Source of the DNA: an uncultured Draconibacterium sp.
GTDB taxonomy: Bacteria; Bacteroidota; Bacteroidia; Bacteroidales; Prolixibacteraceae
Assembly: GCF_963677155.1 (NCBI RefSeq)
Contig: NZ_OY781884.1
Location: 2,682,134 to 2,746,133 of the forward strand
Direction of reading: 5' to 3'
DNA: 64,000 nt
The position numbers and the translations under genes were made by a program. Under the pieces are notes generated by a model, which was given only the letters and a program-made list of their open reading frames with translations, was not told where the DNA came from and did not search any database. This document shows, one piece after another, positions 30,546-39,623 of this stretch (the first letter of the stretch is position 1; each line of letters begins with the position of its first letter).

Positions 30546-30663
30546 GATAACCGGAGAAACGCAAAGAATTTAAAATTAAAACACGATGAAATGTGAAGTA
30601 TATTATACATAACATATGGAAAGGCAATGCACCACCTAAAGGAAGGGGAAATCCTTATTTCAT

Positions 30664-30757
30664 TGTCATCTCGAAGGAGGGACGACTGAGAGATCTGCTA
30701 CAACAGAGCTCAGCAGTTACAGATTCCTCACCCGATGAATCGGAATTCGGAATGACA
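30664..30757. repeat. TGTCATCTCGA dispersed repeat, full-length
   Basis: About 94 bp: TGTCATCTCGAAGGAGG, CGACTGAGAGATCTG, AGATTCCTC, then TTCGGAATGACA. Same ends as the copies at 30444 and 31266. Confidence 0.85.
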
Positions 30758-31265
30758 AGGGCCAAAGGCAGTCCATTGCTAAATATGCGAGACGGGCCCC
30801 ATGGCCGTATTTCAGCAAATAGCCTCGCTATGGCCAATGGGCTTGTTACGCTTATTCAAAAATCCTCTGTGAGCCTTTGTGTGTACTCAGCGCTCTCTGC
30901 GGTAAAAGAAAAGAATACCACAGAAAGAGTACTGCACACAAGGCACAACAGAGCGATTTATGTACAAAATCTAACAAAGGCATTCCGCCAATACTGCACG
31001 GTTTATGTCCGAATGCAAGAGGAAAAGCCAATGATGGAAGAGTGGAATATTAGAATGCCGGACTGTCATCTTGAGTGTACCTGTTCCGATTAGAGCATCG
31101 GGAGTCGAAGGATAGAGCTGTAAAAAGTAGTGAATGAGGATAACCTTGAAGTGTTTAATGGATAAAAATTCCTTAGCATCTTTACGCTTTTACGAGAAAA
31201 AATGAATAGGCAATTTAACAGTTTAACAATAGCTAATAAAAGACAAACAAAAGAAGAAATAAAGC

Positions 31266-31349
31266 TGTCATCTCGAAGGAGGAGCGACTGAGACATCTGT
31301 AACAAGAGAGCTCTGAAGCAGAAGATTCCGCTCTGCGTTCGGAATGACA
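31266..31349. repeat. TGTCATCTCGA dispersed repeat, full-length
   Basis: About 84 bp with the same inverted ends and the CGACTGAGACATCTG core. It ends 38 bp before the ATG of the 236-residue protein and may therefore carry or separate its promoter. Confidence 0.85.
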
Positions 31350-31387
31350 ATTAAAAGCTTGCGGCCCGAAACCCGCAGCTAATAAAT

Positions 31388-32098
31388 ATGTACCGATTAA
31401 AACAACATATTATCCATTTTACTCTGGCAATTCTGCTGGCGGTGCTGGCTGTGGCGAATGCTACAGCTCAGATTGTTATTCAGGAATGTGATACGATGAC
31501 GTTTAGTGTAACCAGTCGGCCCAATATTCCGGAAACACATTTTGTGTGGGGAATTTATAATGCGTTGCCCGGTCCAACCGATGTGCTTGATCCGGCTACT
31601 ACACTTGATCCTGCATTGTACTTTGTTGACGGGCAATATGCAGGCAGTACGGTTAAGGTAAAAGGTTTAGTACCGGGAGAATATTACGTTCGTATTCATG
31701 TTTGGGACGAGGTATCGTGTACCGATAATATAGAAATGTATGTTATGGAAGTGCTGGAATCCGACCTCGATATGGAAGTTTACGCCGACTCGGTTTGTAT
31801 TGGCGATCCAACCAATGTGTACATTCGTTTTACAGGAATAGGACCATACACTGTTACTTACACTATCGGTGATGCTGAAACACCCAGTGTGTTTAATTTA
31901 AATGGCGAGGCCGTTGGGCCTGAGATTGCTATTCCAATAGTGGAAACGTTGCCGGTGGGCGAAACTACATTCTGGGTAATTAGTGTAGAAAACGGTTGTA
32001 AAGCCTACGAGTATTCGGAATCAGAACGGCCAAGTACGGGTATCGTTATTTTCCCGAAACCGGCTAGACAGCCGATTTATATAAAAGAGGAGAATTAG
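31388..32098 (+). CDS. Secreted PKD-like protein, 236 residues, with Pro-rich basic tail
   Basis: A signal peptide (hydrophobic residues 8-27, cleavage likely after ATAQ) is followed by two Ig/PKD-like domains: one with HFVWGIYN and a YYVRIHVWDEVSCTDN strand pair, one with VCIGDPTNVYIRFTGIGPYTVTY. The C-terminus, IVIFPKPARQPIYIKEEN, resembles the TPRP-plus-basic ends of the two giant proteins. No catalytic motif. The N-terminal domain pattern recurs in the 418- and 1575-residue neighbours, so I group the three as one secreted set. Function is not established; a structural or linker subunit is plausible. The start is the ATG at 31388. Confidence 0.75.
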   Translation: MYRLKQHIIHFTLAILLAVLAVANATAQIVIQECDTMTFSVTSRPNIPETHFVWGIYNALPGPTDVLDPATTLDPALYFVDGQYAGSTVKVKGLVPGEYYVRIHVWDEVSCTDNIEMYVMEVLESDLDMEVYADSVCIGDPTNVYIRFTGIGPYTVTYTIGDAETPSVFNLNGEAVGPEIAIPIVETLPVGETTFWVISVENGCKAYEYSESERPSTGIVIFPKPARQPIYIKEEN

Positions 32099-32871
32099 CT
32101 TTGAAAGGATTAATTTTAACGATTAAGGTTCAGTGACACTCCTTGTTTGGAGATTTGTCGAACAAAAAAGTGAAGTGGAACTAGTCCCGATCAAAGCATC
32201 GGGAATGAATGAGGAGGAAAAGATTGTAGTATGATGATTAACGATTTAAGATTGCAGAACGGAAGAAAGTTTTCAGTCGCAGTTAACAGTTTAACAATTG
32301 AGCAATTTAACAGTGGTGTAGTGAATGAGGAGGAGAAGATTGCAGAATAATGATTAACGATTTAAGATTGCAGAACGGAAGAAAGTTTGCAGTCGCAGTT
32401 AACAGTTTTACAATTTAGCAATAGAACAATTTAACAGTAGCGTAGTGAATGAGTGAACGATGAGGCAATGATCAGCGATCGACAGTAGTTTGGAGCAAGA
32501 CAAATAGAAAGATGATTTAGGATAAAAAAGAGAATGAGGGAACAGAGGCAAAAAGTATGATTAACGATTTAAGAATGAAATGGCAATATGCAAATAGCAG
32601 TAGGAAGGTTAAACCTTCAAATGTTTTATAACCTTTGAAGTGTTTTAAACTTACAGTGTTCTATATGCCTGTTGGAAATCAATTCGTAGTGTGTTTGTGT
32701 TTAGTATAAATTTATTACACAATGTGGTCACAAAGAAGAAAAACGGGAATAAAAAGGGCTTGCAGCTCGTAACAAAAATATGAAAAGACTGATGTACATA
32801 GTATTTTTTCTGCTGATGGCGGTCCCGACGCTATCGGTCGGGATTTCGCTGTGCTCAACAAATAAGTAAAA
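32099..32871. other. Intergenic region with tandem repeat
   Basis: No gene is supported. It contains a TCCCGAT/ATCGGGA hairpin (32185-32204), the tandem repeat at 32207-32452 and a TCCCGAC/GTCGGGA hairpin (32823-32843) just before the next gene. The motif CAGTTAACAGTTTAACAATT in the tandem units has relatives near 31210 and 37650. Confidence 0.65.
32207..32452. repeat. Tandem direct repeat of about 116 bp (two copies plus a partial third)
   Basis: Units start at GAATGAG (32207, 32323, remnant at 32447). Each contains ATGATTAACGATTTAAGATT, GCAGAACGGAAGAAAGTTT and CAGTCGCAGTTAACAGTTT. The copies differ by only a few bases and small indels. Non-coding. Confidence 0.85.
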
Positions 32872-35800
32872 ATGAAACGGCAGAAATACATACTGATGAT
32901 GATACTTCTGGTAGTGACCACGATGGTGATTGCCCAGGAGAGCTATGTCATCGATTCTGTATGTGTGGGGGCGGAACGTACTTATCGTCGCGATGGAGAA
33001 GCTGGTTATACGTATTATTGGGAAATTATCGACCGGCAGCTTAATGATACTATTCCGGTATTGGAAGTTCCTTTTGTGGTGGATTTGGGTAACGATACCA
33101 TCTACGGAAGCGAAAGCACCATTTTGTGGGATACCGATGGCGATTATGATATACGGGTTTATGTAACCAGCGAACATGGTTGTGATACTGTTGAGCAGGG
33201 TATTGTAAAAGTATTTAAAGAACCTTTTGTTTATGCCGGACCGGATGTTGTGCTTTGTAGCTTCGACGATTATACCTTGGTTGGCGATACTGCCTGGAAC
33301 CACAGCGCCATTTATTGGGGAAGCACCGGCGATGGAACATTCAGCGATGAATATAGCCTGCACCCTACTTATACTTTTGGCTCCACCGATATTCTGAAGG
33401 GTGAAGCTACCCTTTTTATTACTGCCGAAGGTTTAGCCGACAATGGTACCTGTATCCCGGCAGTAGATTCAGCAACGCTTATACTTAGTCCTTCTATAAC
33501 GATTGATAGTGCAGCTGTTCTGTGTTATGGGCAAACTGTTCCCGACTGGGAAAGCCAGGTAATATCGAGCCTTGTCGATAGTGTTTACATTTCAGAGCAT
33601 AAAACCGTGGGTGGTTGCGATTCTACATTAACGCTGACGGTAAGTATAATTGATGGTGGCCTCACGGAGGTTTATGAAACAGCCTGTGTAGAATATACCT
33701 GGATTGCTGGTAATGACAGCACTTATTACGAGTCGGGCACTTACGATTATAGCATCCAAGAAGGTGGATGTGCTGATACCATGCGCTTGCATCTTGTTAT
33801 TAGTCCGCCAATTTTATTAGATACTATCATTACTGATGTGCTTTGTTATGGAGACAGTAATGGCGCTGTTGATCTTGTGGTTGCCGGAGGTATCGAACCA
33901 TATACCTTCCTTTGGAGCAATGGAGAAACAACGCAGAACATCAGTGGTTTGTCAGCTGGTACATATACAGTAACCGTTACCGATTCTCTTGGTTGTGAAG
34001 CTACAATTGCGGTTGATGTTGCTGAACCTGCTGAGCTACAAATTGCCCTTGATACTGTAATAGATGTAACGCTTGCCGGTGCATCTACAGGAAGCATTGA
34101 GGTTAGTGTTGGTGGAGGAACACCGAATTACAATTACCAATGGATAAATGAAGCAGGAAATGTTGTTGGTACGGATGAAGACTTGATTGATCAACCAGCC
34201 GGAGAGTATATTATAACGGTACGCGATACAAATGGATGTCAGACTACTTTAACGGCTACCATTTTTCAACCATCATTGCTGGAGTTTGCTGACATCGACT
34301 CATTATGCCAGTTCTCTGTTGCTCCCGAATTACCCGATACCGCGTTAAACGGAACTCCGGGGTATTGGTTGCCGAATGCCATAAATACAGCAATAGCCGA
34401 CGATTTCCAGCATGTTTTCTACCCCGATTCGGGCTACCATGCAGAATCTTTTAACTTAACTATTACCGTTGTTCCTGCTATCGATCTGAATGTTGATCCG
34501 GTTGATCCGGGCTACGATCCAGAGCCGGTTGGAAGCATCTTTATGAATATAAACGGAGGAAACGAACCTTATACCATTAACTGGACCGGCCCCGATGGTT
34601 ATACTGCAAAATCTAAGGATATTGTCGACCTTCCTGCCGGAGATTATTGGGTGGAAGTAAGCGATAATATTGGCTGTTACGACAGCTTATCGGTAAGCTT
34701 GCGAGCCTTTGAGCCCGAGTTTAGCTGTCCGCCCGATACCCTGTTTGAGTGTCCGGATGTAACTCAATATCCTGCGGCAAACAATGTTGCTGAGTTTATA
34801 GCCATTGGCGGATATTATAATCCGGCTAATATAGTGGACAACATTACACATTCTGATAATCAGGTTTCAAGTGAGTACTGTTTAACTCTCGAACGTACCT
34901 ACGTAATTGAAGATATTTACGGTCGCTTCGATTCGTGTACACAAATCATAAATTTCCACGATACAATCCCGCCGTTACTTAATGCTCCTGAAGGCGATAC
35001 CGTTGAGTGTTATTCTTCTGCTTTTTCTACTTTCAAAGATTATGCTGATTTTATCGCGTCGGGTGTACCTGTGCCTTCCGATAATTGTGGAATCGATCCA
35101 TCGACTTTTACCGTTCGCGATACCTTGATTAATGTAGAACCCGGTCGTTCGGAGTTAATTTACTATTACAGCATTGCCGACCTTTGTGGAAACGTTGGCC
35201 GCGATACCACTTATTTCCTTGTTCTTGATAAGGAACCACCTGAAGTATTTTGTGCCGATATCACGGTTTATCTGGATGAAAATGGCACATATCATATAAC
35301 GGTACAGGATTCGGTTGCTATGGTCGACAGTGTGTTTGATAACTGTACGGCACCTGAAAACCTGAGGGTGGAAATAGAAGTGAATGAGATTACTTGCGAG
35401 GATATAGAATCGGGAACACAAGCCCGGATAGTAGTTTATGATGAGGTCGGACTTTCGGATGAATGTGTGGCAAATATTACCGTAGTTGATACCATGCCTC
35501 CGGTGGCGCTTTGTCGTCCGCTTACCATTTACCTCGACGAAAACGGACAAGCGGGCGTAACTGCCGAAATGGTCGATAACGGATCGTATGATAATTGTGC
35601 CGATGTAACGCTGGCAATCGACAGAACTGATTTTGATTGTGCGAACCTGGGAGATAACACAGTAACCCTTACTGTTACCGATGAATACGGATTACAAAGC
35701 ACTTGTGATGCAGTTGTAACGGTAATTGATTCTATCTCGCCACAAATAAGTTGTATTGGGCGCGATACGGTACAGCTAAGCGAAGAAGATGGAACCTATG

Positions 35801-37599
35801 CCTTAAGCTATGATATGCTTACCACTTCAGAGTTGGAAAATTGTGAGATTGTTAGTCGCGATTTAGATCGATACGTTCTTGATTGTGATGATATTGAGGC
35901 TAGCCCGGTAACCATTACTGCATTTGCTACCGATCAGAGTGGAAATATTGGTAGCTGTACCGTTGAGTTTGTTGTATTGGGTAATATACCTCCGAATGTA
36001 CTAAACGACTCGGCAATTACAGCGGTGAATGTGCCGGTAGAAATTCCGGTGACGCGAAACGATTACGACCTGAAAACAAACATTAATCTGGAATCACTCG
36101 GGGTTTTGGTTGGTCCGGGTCATGGTTCGGTAGTCATCGATAAAACTACAGGTTCGGCAATGTATACTCCAGACCGGAACTTTGTAGGATCCGATATATT
36201 CTACTATGAAATTTGTGACGATGGTATTCCTTGTAAGCCGGAGTGTGGACAAGCCATTGTGTTTGTAACCGTACTTCCTGCCAACGAGCCTCCTGTGGCT
36301 GTCGACGACTACTTTGAAGTGCCATGCGGCGAGTTGTTTGGAAATGTATTGTATGGCGACGATTTTGGAAATGGGGTAGATTATGATCCAGATGTTGGCG
36401 ATAAAATTACAGTAAGCCAGACACTGGTTACTCCGCCGGATAGTGGTGTGTTTAACTGGTTGGACGGCGATGGAAACTTTGAGTACATTCCGTTTGATGG
36501 ATTCTTCGGAACTGATAGCTTCGAGTATAGAATTTGCGACGATGGTATTCCTTCATCCTTGTGCGCCACCGCCTGGGTTCATATCACCCGTGTGCAGGAT
36601 AACGATTGCGATGGTGTTGCCGATGTTGATGATATTGATGATGATAATGACGGAATTCGGGATAGTATTGAGAATGGTGGTTACTGGCCAGAAGACGAGA
36701 TGGGACTGATCGATTCCGATCATGACGGAATACCGGATTACATGGACATCGACTCGGATAACGATGGAATACCGGATAATATTGAAGGTCAGGGCGAGCA
36801 CAATTACATTCCACCTACAGGAGTTGATTCGAACGGCGATGGCTGGGATGATGTATACGACGTAACAATTGGTGGTGTAATTACTTTCGACGAAGAGTTG
36901 ACCGATACCGATGGCGATTCGATGCCTGATTACCTGGATATTGACTCGGACAACGACGGTGTATTTGATATGATTGAAGGCCACGATGCCGACCACAATG
37001 GTATTGCCGATGTATTACGATGGTACACTGATGCCGACCACGATGGATTGGATGATGCTTATGATATCTATTATGGATGGGCCGAATATGGTAACGAGAT
37101 AGGTAGTAATGCGCCACTTCAGGATTTCGACGATGACGGAACACGCGACTGGCGCGATATTAACGATGAAGATGATGATTACCTGACAGTAAATGAGGAT
37201 CTGAACGGTAACGGCGATTACAGCGACGATGACCTCGATCTGGATGGTTATCCTGAATACCTGGATACCGAGCTGAATTGTGAGCTGTTTATTCCTGAAG
37301 GATTTTCGCCAAACGACGATGATGTTCACGACTTCTTCCAGATTTTGTGTATTCAGAAATATCCGAATGCCAAACTAATGATATTTAACCGTAATGGTGT
37401 GAAGCTCTGGGAAAAAGAACATTACGGGAACCTCGATGTTTGGGGAACTTACTACGATGCGTGGTGGTGGGGAACTTCTGAAAATGTACTTACTCTTGGC
37501 CGGGCAGGTGGATTGCCGGCTGGTAACTACATTTATGTACTGCTATTGAATGATGGAAAGGGTACGGTTAAAAATGGTACGGTGATGTTGGCGTACTAA
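32872..37599 (+). CDS. SprB-repeat surface protein with type B (CHU_C) T9SS C-terminal domain
   Basis: 1575-residue protein with a signal peptide ([18 protein letters not shown]). In order: an N-terminal PKD-like domain like those of the 418- and 236-residue proteins; SprB-type repeats (about 324-377 and 407-460, motif [16 protein letters not shown]); HYR-like modules (about 620-1040); two cadherin-like or Big-type modules ending in YEICDDG and YRICDDG (about 1040-1240); a run of calcium-binding thrombospondin type 3-like repeats ([18 protein letters not shown]; 1240-1466); and the gliding-motility-associated CHU_C domain (about 1467-1575: [33 protein letters not shown]). That domain directs type IX secretion of type B cargo, usually with a PorP/SprF partner, and one lies 15 kb upstream. 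Likely a cell-surface adhesin. Confidence 0.92.
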   Translation: MKRQKYILMMILLVVTTMVIAQESYVIDSVCVGAERTYRRDGEAGYTYYWEIIDRQLNDTIPVLEVPFVVDLGNDTIYGSESTILWDTDGDYDIRVYVTSEHGCDTVEQGIVKVFKEPFVYAGPDVVLCSFDDYTLVGDTAWNHSAIYWGSTGDGTFSDEYSLHPTYTFGSTDILKGEATLFITAEGLADNGTCIPAVDSATLILSPSITIDSAAVLCYGQTVPDWESQVISSLVDSVYISEHKTVGGCDSTLTLTVSIIDGGLTEVYETACVEYTWIAGNDSTYYESGTYDYSIQEGGCADTMRLHLVISPPILLDTIITDVLCYGDSNGAVDLVVAGGIEPYTFLWSNGETTQNISGLSAGTYTVTVTDSLGCEATIAVDVAEPAELQIALDTVIDVTLAGASTGSIEVSVGGGTPNYNYQWINEAGNVVGTDEDLIDQPAGEYIITVRDTNGCQTTLTATIFQPSLLEFADIDSLCQFSVAPELPDTALNGTPGYWLPNAINTAIADDFQHVFYPDSGYHAESFNLTITVVPAIDLNVDPVDPGYDPEPVGSIFMNINGGNEPYTINWTGPDGYTAKSKDIVDLPAGDYWVEVSDNIGCYDSLSVSLRAFEPEFSCPPDTLFECPDVTQYPAANNVAEFIAIGGYYNPANIVDNITHSDNQVSSEYCLTLERTYVIEDIYGRFDSCTQIINFHDTIPPLLNAPEGDTVECYSSAFSTFKDYADFIASGVPVPSDNCGIDPSTFTVRDTLINVEPGRSELIYYYSIADLCGNVGRDTTYFLVLDKEPPEVFCADITVYLDENGTYHITVQDSVAMVDSVFDNCTAPENLRVEIEVNEITCEDIESGTQARIVVYDEVGLSDECVANITVVDTMPPVALCRPLTIYLDENGQAGVTAEMVDNGSYDNCADVTLAIDRTDFDCANLGDNTVTLTVTDEYGLQSTCDAVVTVIDSISPQISCIGRDTVQLSEEDGTYALSYDMLTTSELENCEIVSRDLDRYVLDCDDIEASPVTITAFATDQSGNIGSCTVEFVVLGNIPPNVLNDSAITAVNVPVEIPVTRNDYDLKTNINLESLGVLVGPGHGSVVIDKTTGSAMYTPDRNFVGSDIFYYEICDDGIPCKPECGQAIVFVTVLPANEPPVAVDDYFEVPCGELFGNVLYGDDFGNGVDYDPDVGDKITVSQTLVTPPDSGVFNWLDGDGNFEYIPFDGFFGTDSFEYRICDDGIPSSLCATAWVHITRVQDNDCDGVADVDDIDDDNDGIRDSIENGGYWPEDEMGLIDSDHDGIPDYMDIDSDNDGIPDNIEGQGEHNYIPPTGVDSNGDGWDDVYDVTIGGVITFDEELTDTDGDSMPDYLDIDSDNDGVFDMIEGHDADHNGIADVLRWYTDADHDGLDDAYDIYYGWAEYGNEIGSNAPLQDFDDDGTRDWRDINDEDDDYLTVNEDLNGNGDYSDDDLDLDGYPEYLDTELNCELFIPEGFSPNDDDVHDFFQILCIQKYPNAKLMIFNRNGVKLWEKEHYGNLDVWGTYYDAWWWGTSENVLTLGRAGGLPAGNYIYVLLLNDGKGTVKNGTVMLAY

Positions 37600-37774
37600 T
37601 AAGGATTATTGATCAAGGATGATAGAATGTAGTAAGCAGTTTTCAGTCTCAGTTTACAGTTTAACAATTCAACAGTATTCACAAAACCTTAAATAGCGAG
37701 CAAATCTACTGTGCCTTATGTGTCTACTGTGGTAAAAAAAACTTAGTGTCTTCGAGTCTTCGTGTCAATAATCA

Positions 37775-39004
37775 TTACAACGCTGCCTCAATATCGCCAA
37801 TAATATCAGCCACATTTTCAATACCTACTGAAAGGCGCATCATCCGGTCGTTAATACAGGCTGCAATACGTTCTTCTTCGGTAAACTCGGTATAAATTGT
37901 TGAGTGCGGGTGAATGATCAGCGATTTATTGTCATTCAGGTTAGTTGCCCGACGAATAATTTGAAGCTTATTCATAAACGCGTAACAGGTTGCTTTCGAT
38001 TCCAGCTCAAAACTCATTATAGTGCCGGGAATGCCATTAAAATATTTTTGTGCCAGCTCGTATCGGTTGTCTGTTTCCAATCCCGGGTAACTCACTGTTT
38101 TAATCCGGGAATGTGCTTTCATAAATTCGCCTAAAGCCAGGCAGTTCTGGTAGCATTTTTCTACCCGAAGTTCAAGAATGTCGAGCCCCTGAATTTGAAA
38201 GCGCGCAGTTTGTGGCGCCATGCTTCCTCCCGTATTTCGGTATACGTTCTTTCTTACTTTAACAAGAAAAGCATTGTCTTTAAATTTTTCGGTGTATGAT
38301 GTTGTATTTGGGTTTCTATTCCAATCGAAATTACCATGATCAACAATGGCCCCGCCAAACGAAGTAGCCCCACCAGAGATGTATTTTGTGGTCGACATCA
38401 CCTCGATATTTACACCAAATTTTCCGCCACGAAAAACATTGGGCGGAGTAATTGTGCTATCGGCAACTAAAACCAGTCCGTGTTTTTTTGCCACACGCGA
38501 CAACATTTCAATATCAGCAATGTCCAGTTGTGGATTAGTTACTGTTTCAAAATAAATGGCACGGGTATTTTTATCGATACGATTTTCAATTTCTGTTTCC
38601 GAACTTAAATCGCTAAAACGTGTTTCCAGTCCAAATTCCGAAAGCGTACTTTGTAGCAAAGCATAACTGTGTCCAAACAAACGATTTCCGGAAATAATAT
38701 TGTCGCCCGTTTTGGTAATCGCCATAATCGTATTTGTAATGGCTGCCATGCCCGAACTTACAGCAATTGCACCTTTGCTTTGGGTTAGTGCCTTAAGTTT
38801 TAACTCGAAATACTCCACCGTTGGGCTCGTTGTTCGCGAGTAAATATGGGCAATATAATCTCCCCTGAAATTGGCTTCGATCTGTTCGGCCGAATCAAAT
38901 TCGTAAGCTACCGATTCGTATAAAGGCATCTGCAGAGCCTTGTGTGGATCTTGCTTAGCGTAAGGTACATTTAATGCTGTAGTAGTAAATCCGGTTCTCT
39001 TCAT
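37775..39004 (-). CDS. Cys/Met metabolism PLP-dependent enzyme (trans-sulfuration family)
   Basis: Fold-type I PLP enzyme of 409 residues in the cystathionine gamma-synthase/methionine gamma-lyase/O-acetylhomoserine sulfhydrylase family. The PLP-binding Lys is in MSTTKYISGG (Lys207), the pyridine-nitrogen Asp in VLVADSTI (Asp182), and phosphate-site residues in IYSRTTSPT and SSGMAAIT. Which reaction it runs cannot be fixed by eye; lyase and sulfhydrylase members share these motifs. It is monocistronic and convergent with the surface locus. The start is the ATG at 39004. The 175-nt gap on its 3' side (37600-37774) contains only dispersed-repeat fragments. Confidence 0.88.
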   Translation of the reverse strand: MKRTGFTTTALNVPYAKQDPHKALQMPLYESVAYEFDSAEQIEANFRGDYIAHIYSRTTSPTVEYFELKLKALTQSKGAIAVSSGMAAITNTIMAITKTGDNIISGNRLFGHSYALLQSTLSEFGLETRFSDLSSETEIENRIDKNTRAIYFETVTNPQLDIADIEMLSRVAKKHGLVLVADSTITPPNVFRGGKFGVNIEVMSTTKYISGGATSFGGAIVDHGNFDWNRNPNTTSYTEKFKDNAFLVKVRKNVYRNTGGSMAPQTARFQIQGLDILELRVEKCYQNCLALGEFMKAHSRIKTVSYPGLETDNRYELAQKYFNGIPGTIMSFELESKATCYAFMNKLQIIRRATNLNDNKSLIIHPHSTIYTEFTEEERIAACINDRMMRLSVGIENVADIIGDIEAAL

Positions 39005-39531
39005 TTGTAATCTTTAAAGGCGTAAAAATAAGCTTTTGTATTACTTTCATGACTTGCTGTTATAAAATACCAGTTGAGAAAGCCTGATATTTGACATCCT
39101 CAAAACAATTCTAAAACATAAAAGTTTTTTTTATGCGGATACAATATGGTACAATAGTTGCAGTTTTAACTATGCATTTTAAGTTATAATTAAACAGCAT
39201 TTAATTAACACTTGTAAACCATGGCGCCCCACGCCATGGTTTTTTTATACTTTCTTTTCCTGATTATTTAAAACCGATTTTTCCTTTCCTGTAATTTTCT
39301 CCGCATTCCGTATGCTCCGCGGCGGGGGCGTTAATTAATTCTAAATGTTTAATGTGCTACAACAGGAGTCTGCCTGTCAGATAGTTAATGGGTTTTAGGG
39401 AAAAAGAAGACTTTTTTGAAATGTATTTTCTCTTAATAATCTACATTTTCACGTCTGATTCTATATCTTTAAAAAACAAATTCGGAAGTGTTCTTCGGAT
39501 TTGAAAGGCTAAAAAGAAAGGAGCCCAATCG
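39005..39531. other. Intergenic region before branching enzyme
   Basis: No protein gene. It contains a terminator-like hairpin at 39216-39247 with no plus-strand gene before it, a near -7 box TATCTTTA (39464-39471), and a Shine-Dalgarno-like AAAGGAG just before the leader ORF at 39532. Confidence 0.55.
39216..39247 (+). terminator. Orphan terminator hairpin, possible 3' end of a small RNA
   Basis: A perfect 11-bp stem AAACCATGGCG / CGCCATGGTTT with loop CCCCA, followed by Ts. The nearest gene on the left is on the opposite strand and begins at 39004, so the terminator would end an unannotated plus-strand transcript of at most about 200 nt. Confidence 0.7.
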
Positions 39532-39623
39532 ATGAAACGAGTAGATAAAAAAGCCCGTTTCATATAGGAGCATTATCATGCGAGTTCCATCTTATACCTT
39601 AAAAAACGAAAAACTTTAATAAG
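39532..39623 (+). promoter_or_regulatory. Leader element E1 upstream of branching enzyme
   Basis: Small upstream ORF ATG at 39532 (MKRVDKKARFI, stop ending at 39567), whose ATGAAACG start forms an 8-bp inverted repeat with CGTTTCAT. The conserved core CGAGTTCCAT is at 39581-39590. TTTAAT follows, three bases before the gene ATG. The core GAG is 42 nt from that ATG. Same architecture as the elements at 46046, 50471 and 50566. Confidence 0.7.

Larger units (their letters stand above)
30200..31387. other. Repeat-rich 1.2-kb intergenic region
   Basis: Open frames here (for example 30593-31093) are read-through of dispersed repeats and have no leader or domain. Three full-length copies of the TGTCAT element are present, plus a truncated start at about 31064 next to a TTCCGA/TCGGGA hairpin. 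The rest resembles decayed repeat sequence. Confidence 0.7.

Noticed and set aside
30593-31093. 166-codon frame in the gap before the 236-residue protein gene
   Set aside because: It reads through a full-length dispersed repeat and has no recognisable protein features.
37600-37774. Possible small RNA or gene after the CHU_C protein gene
   Set aside because: Only fragments of dispersed AT-rich repeats; no terminator or ORF.
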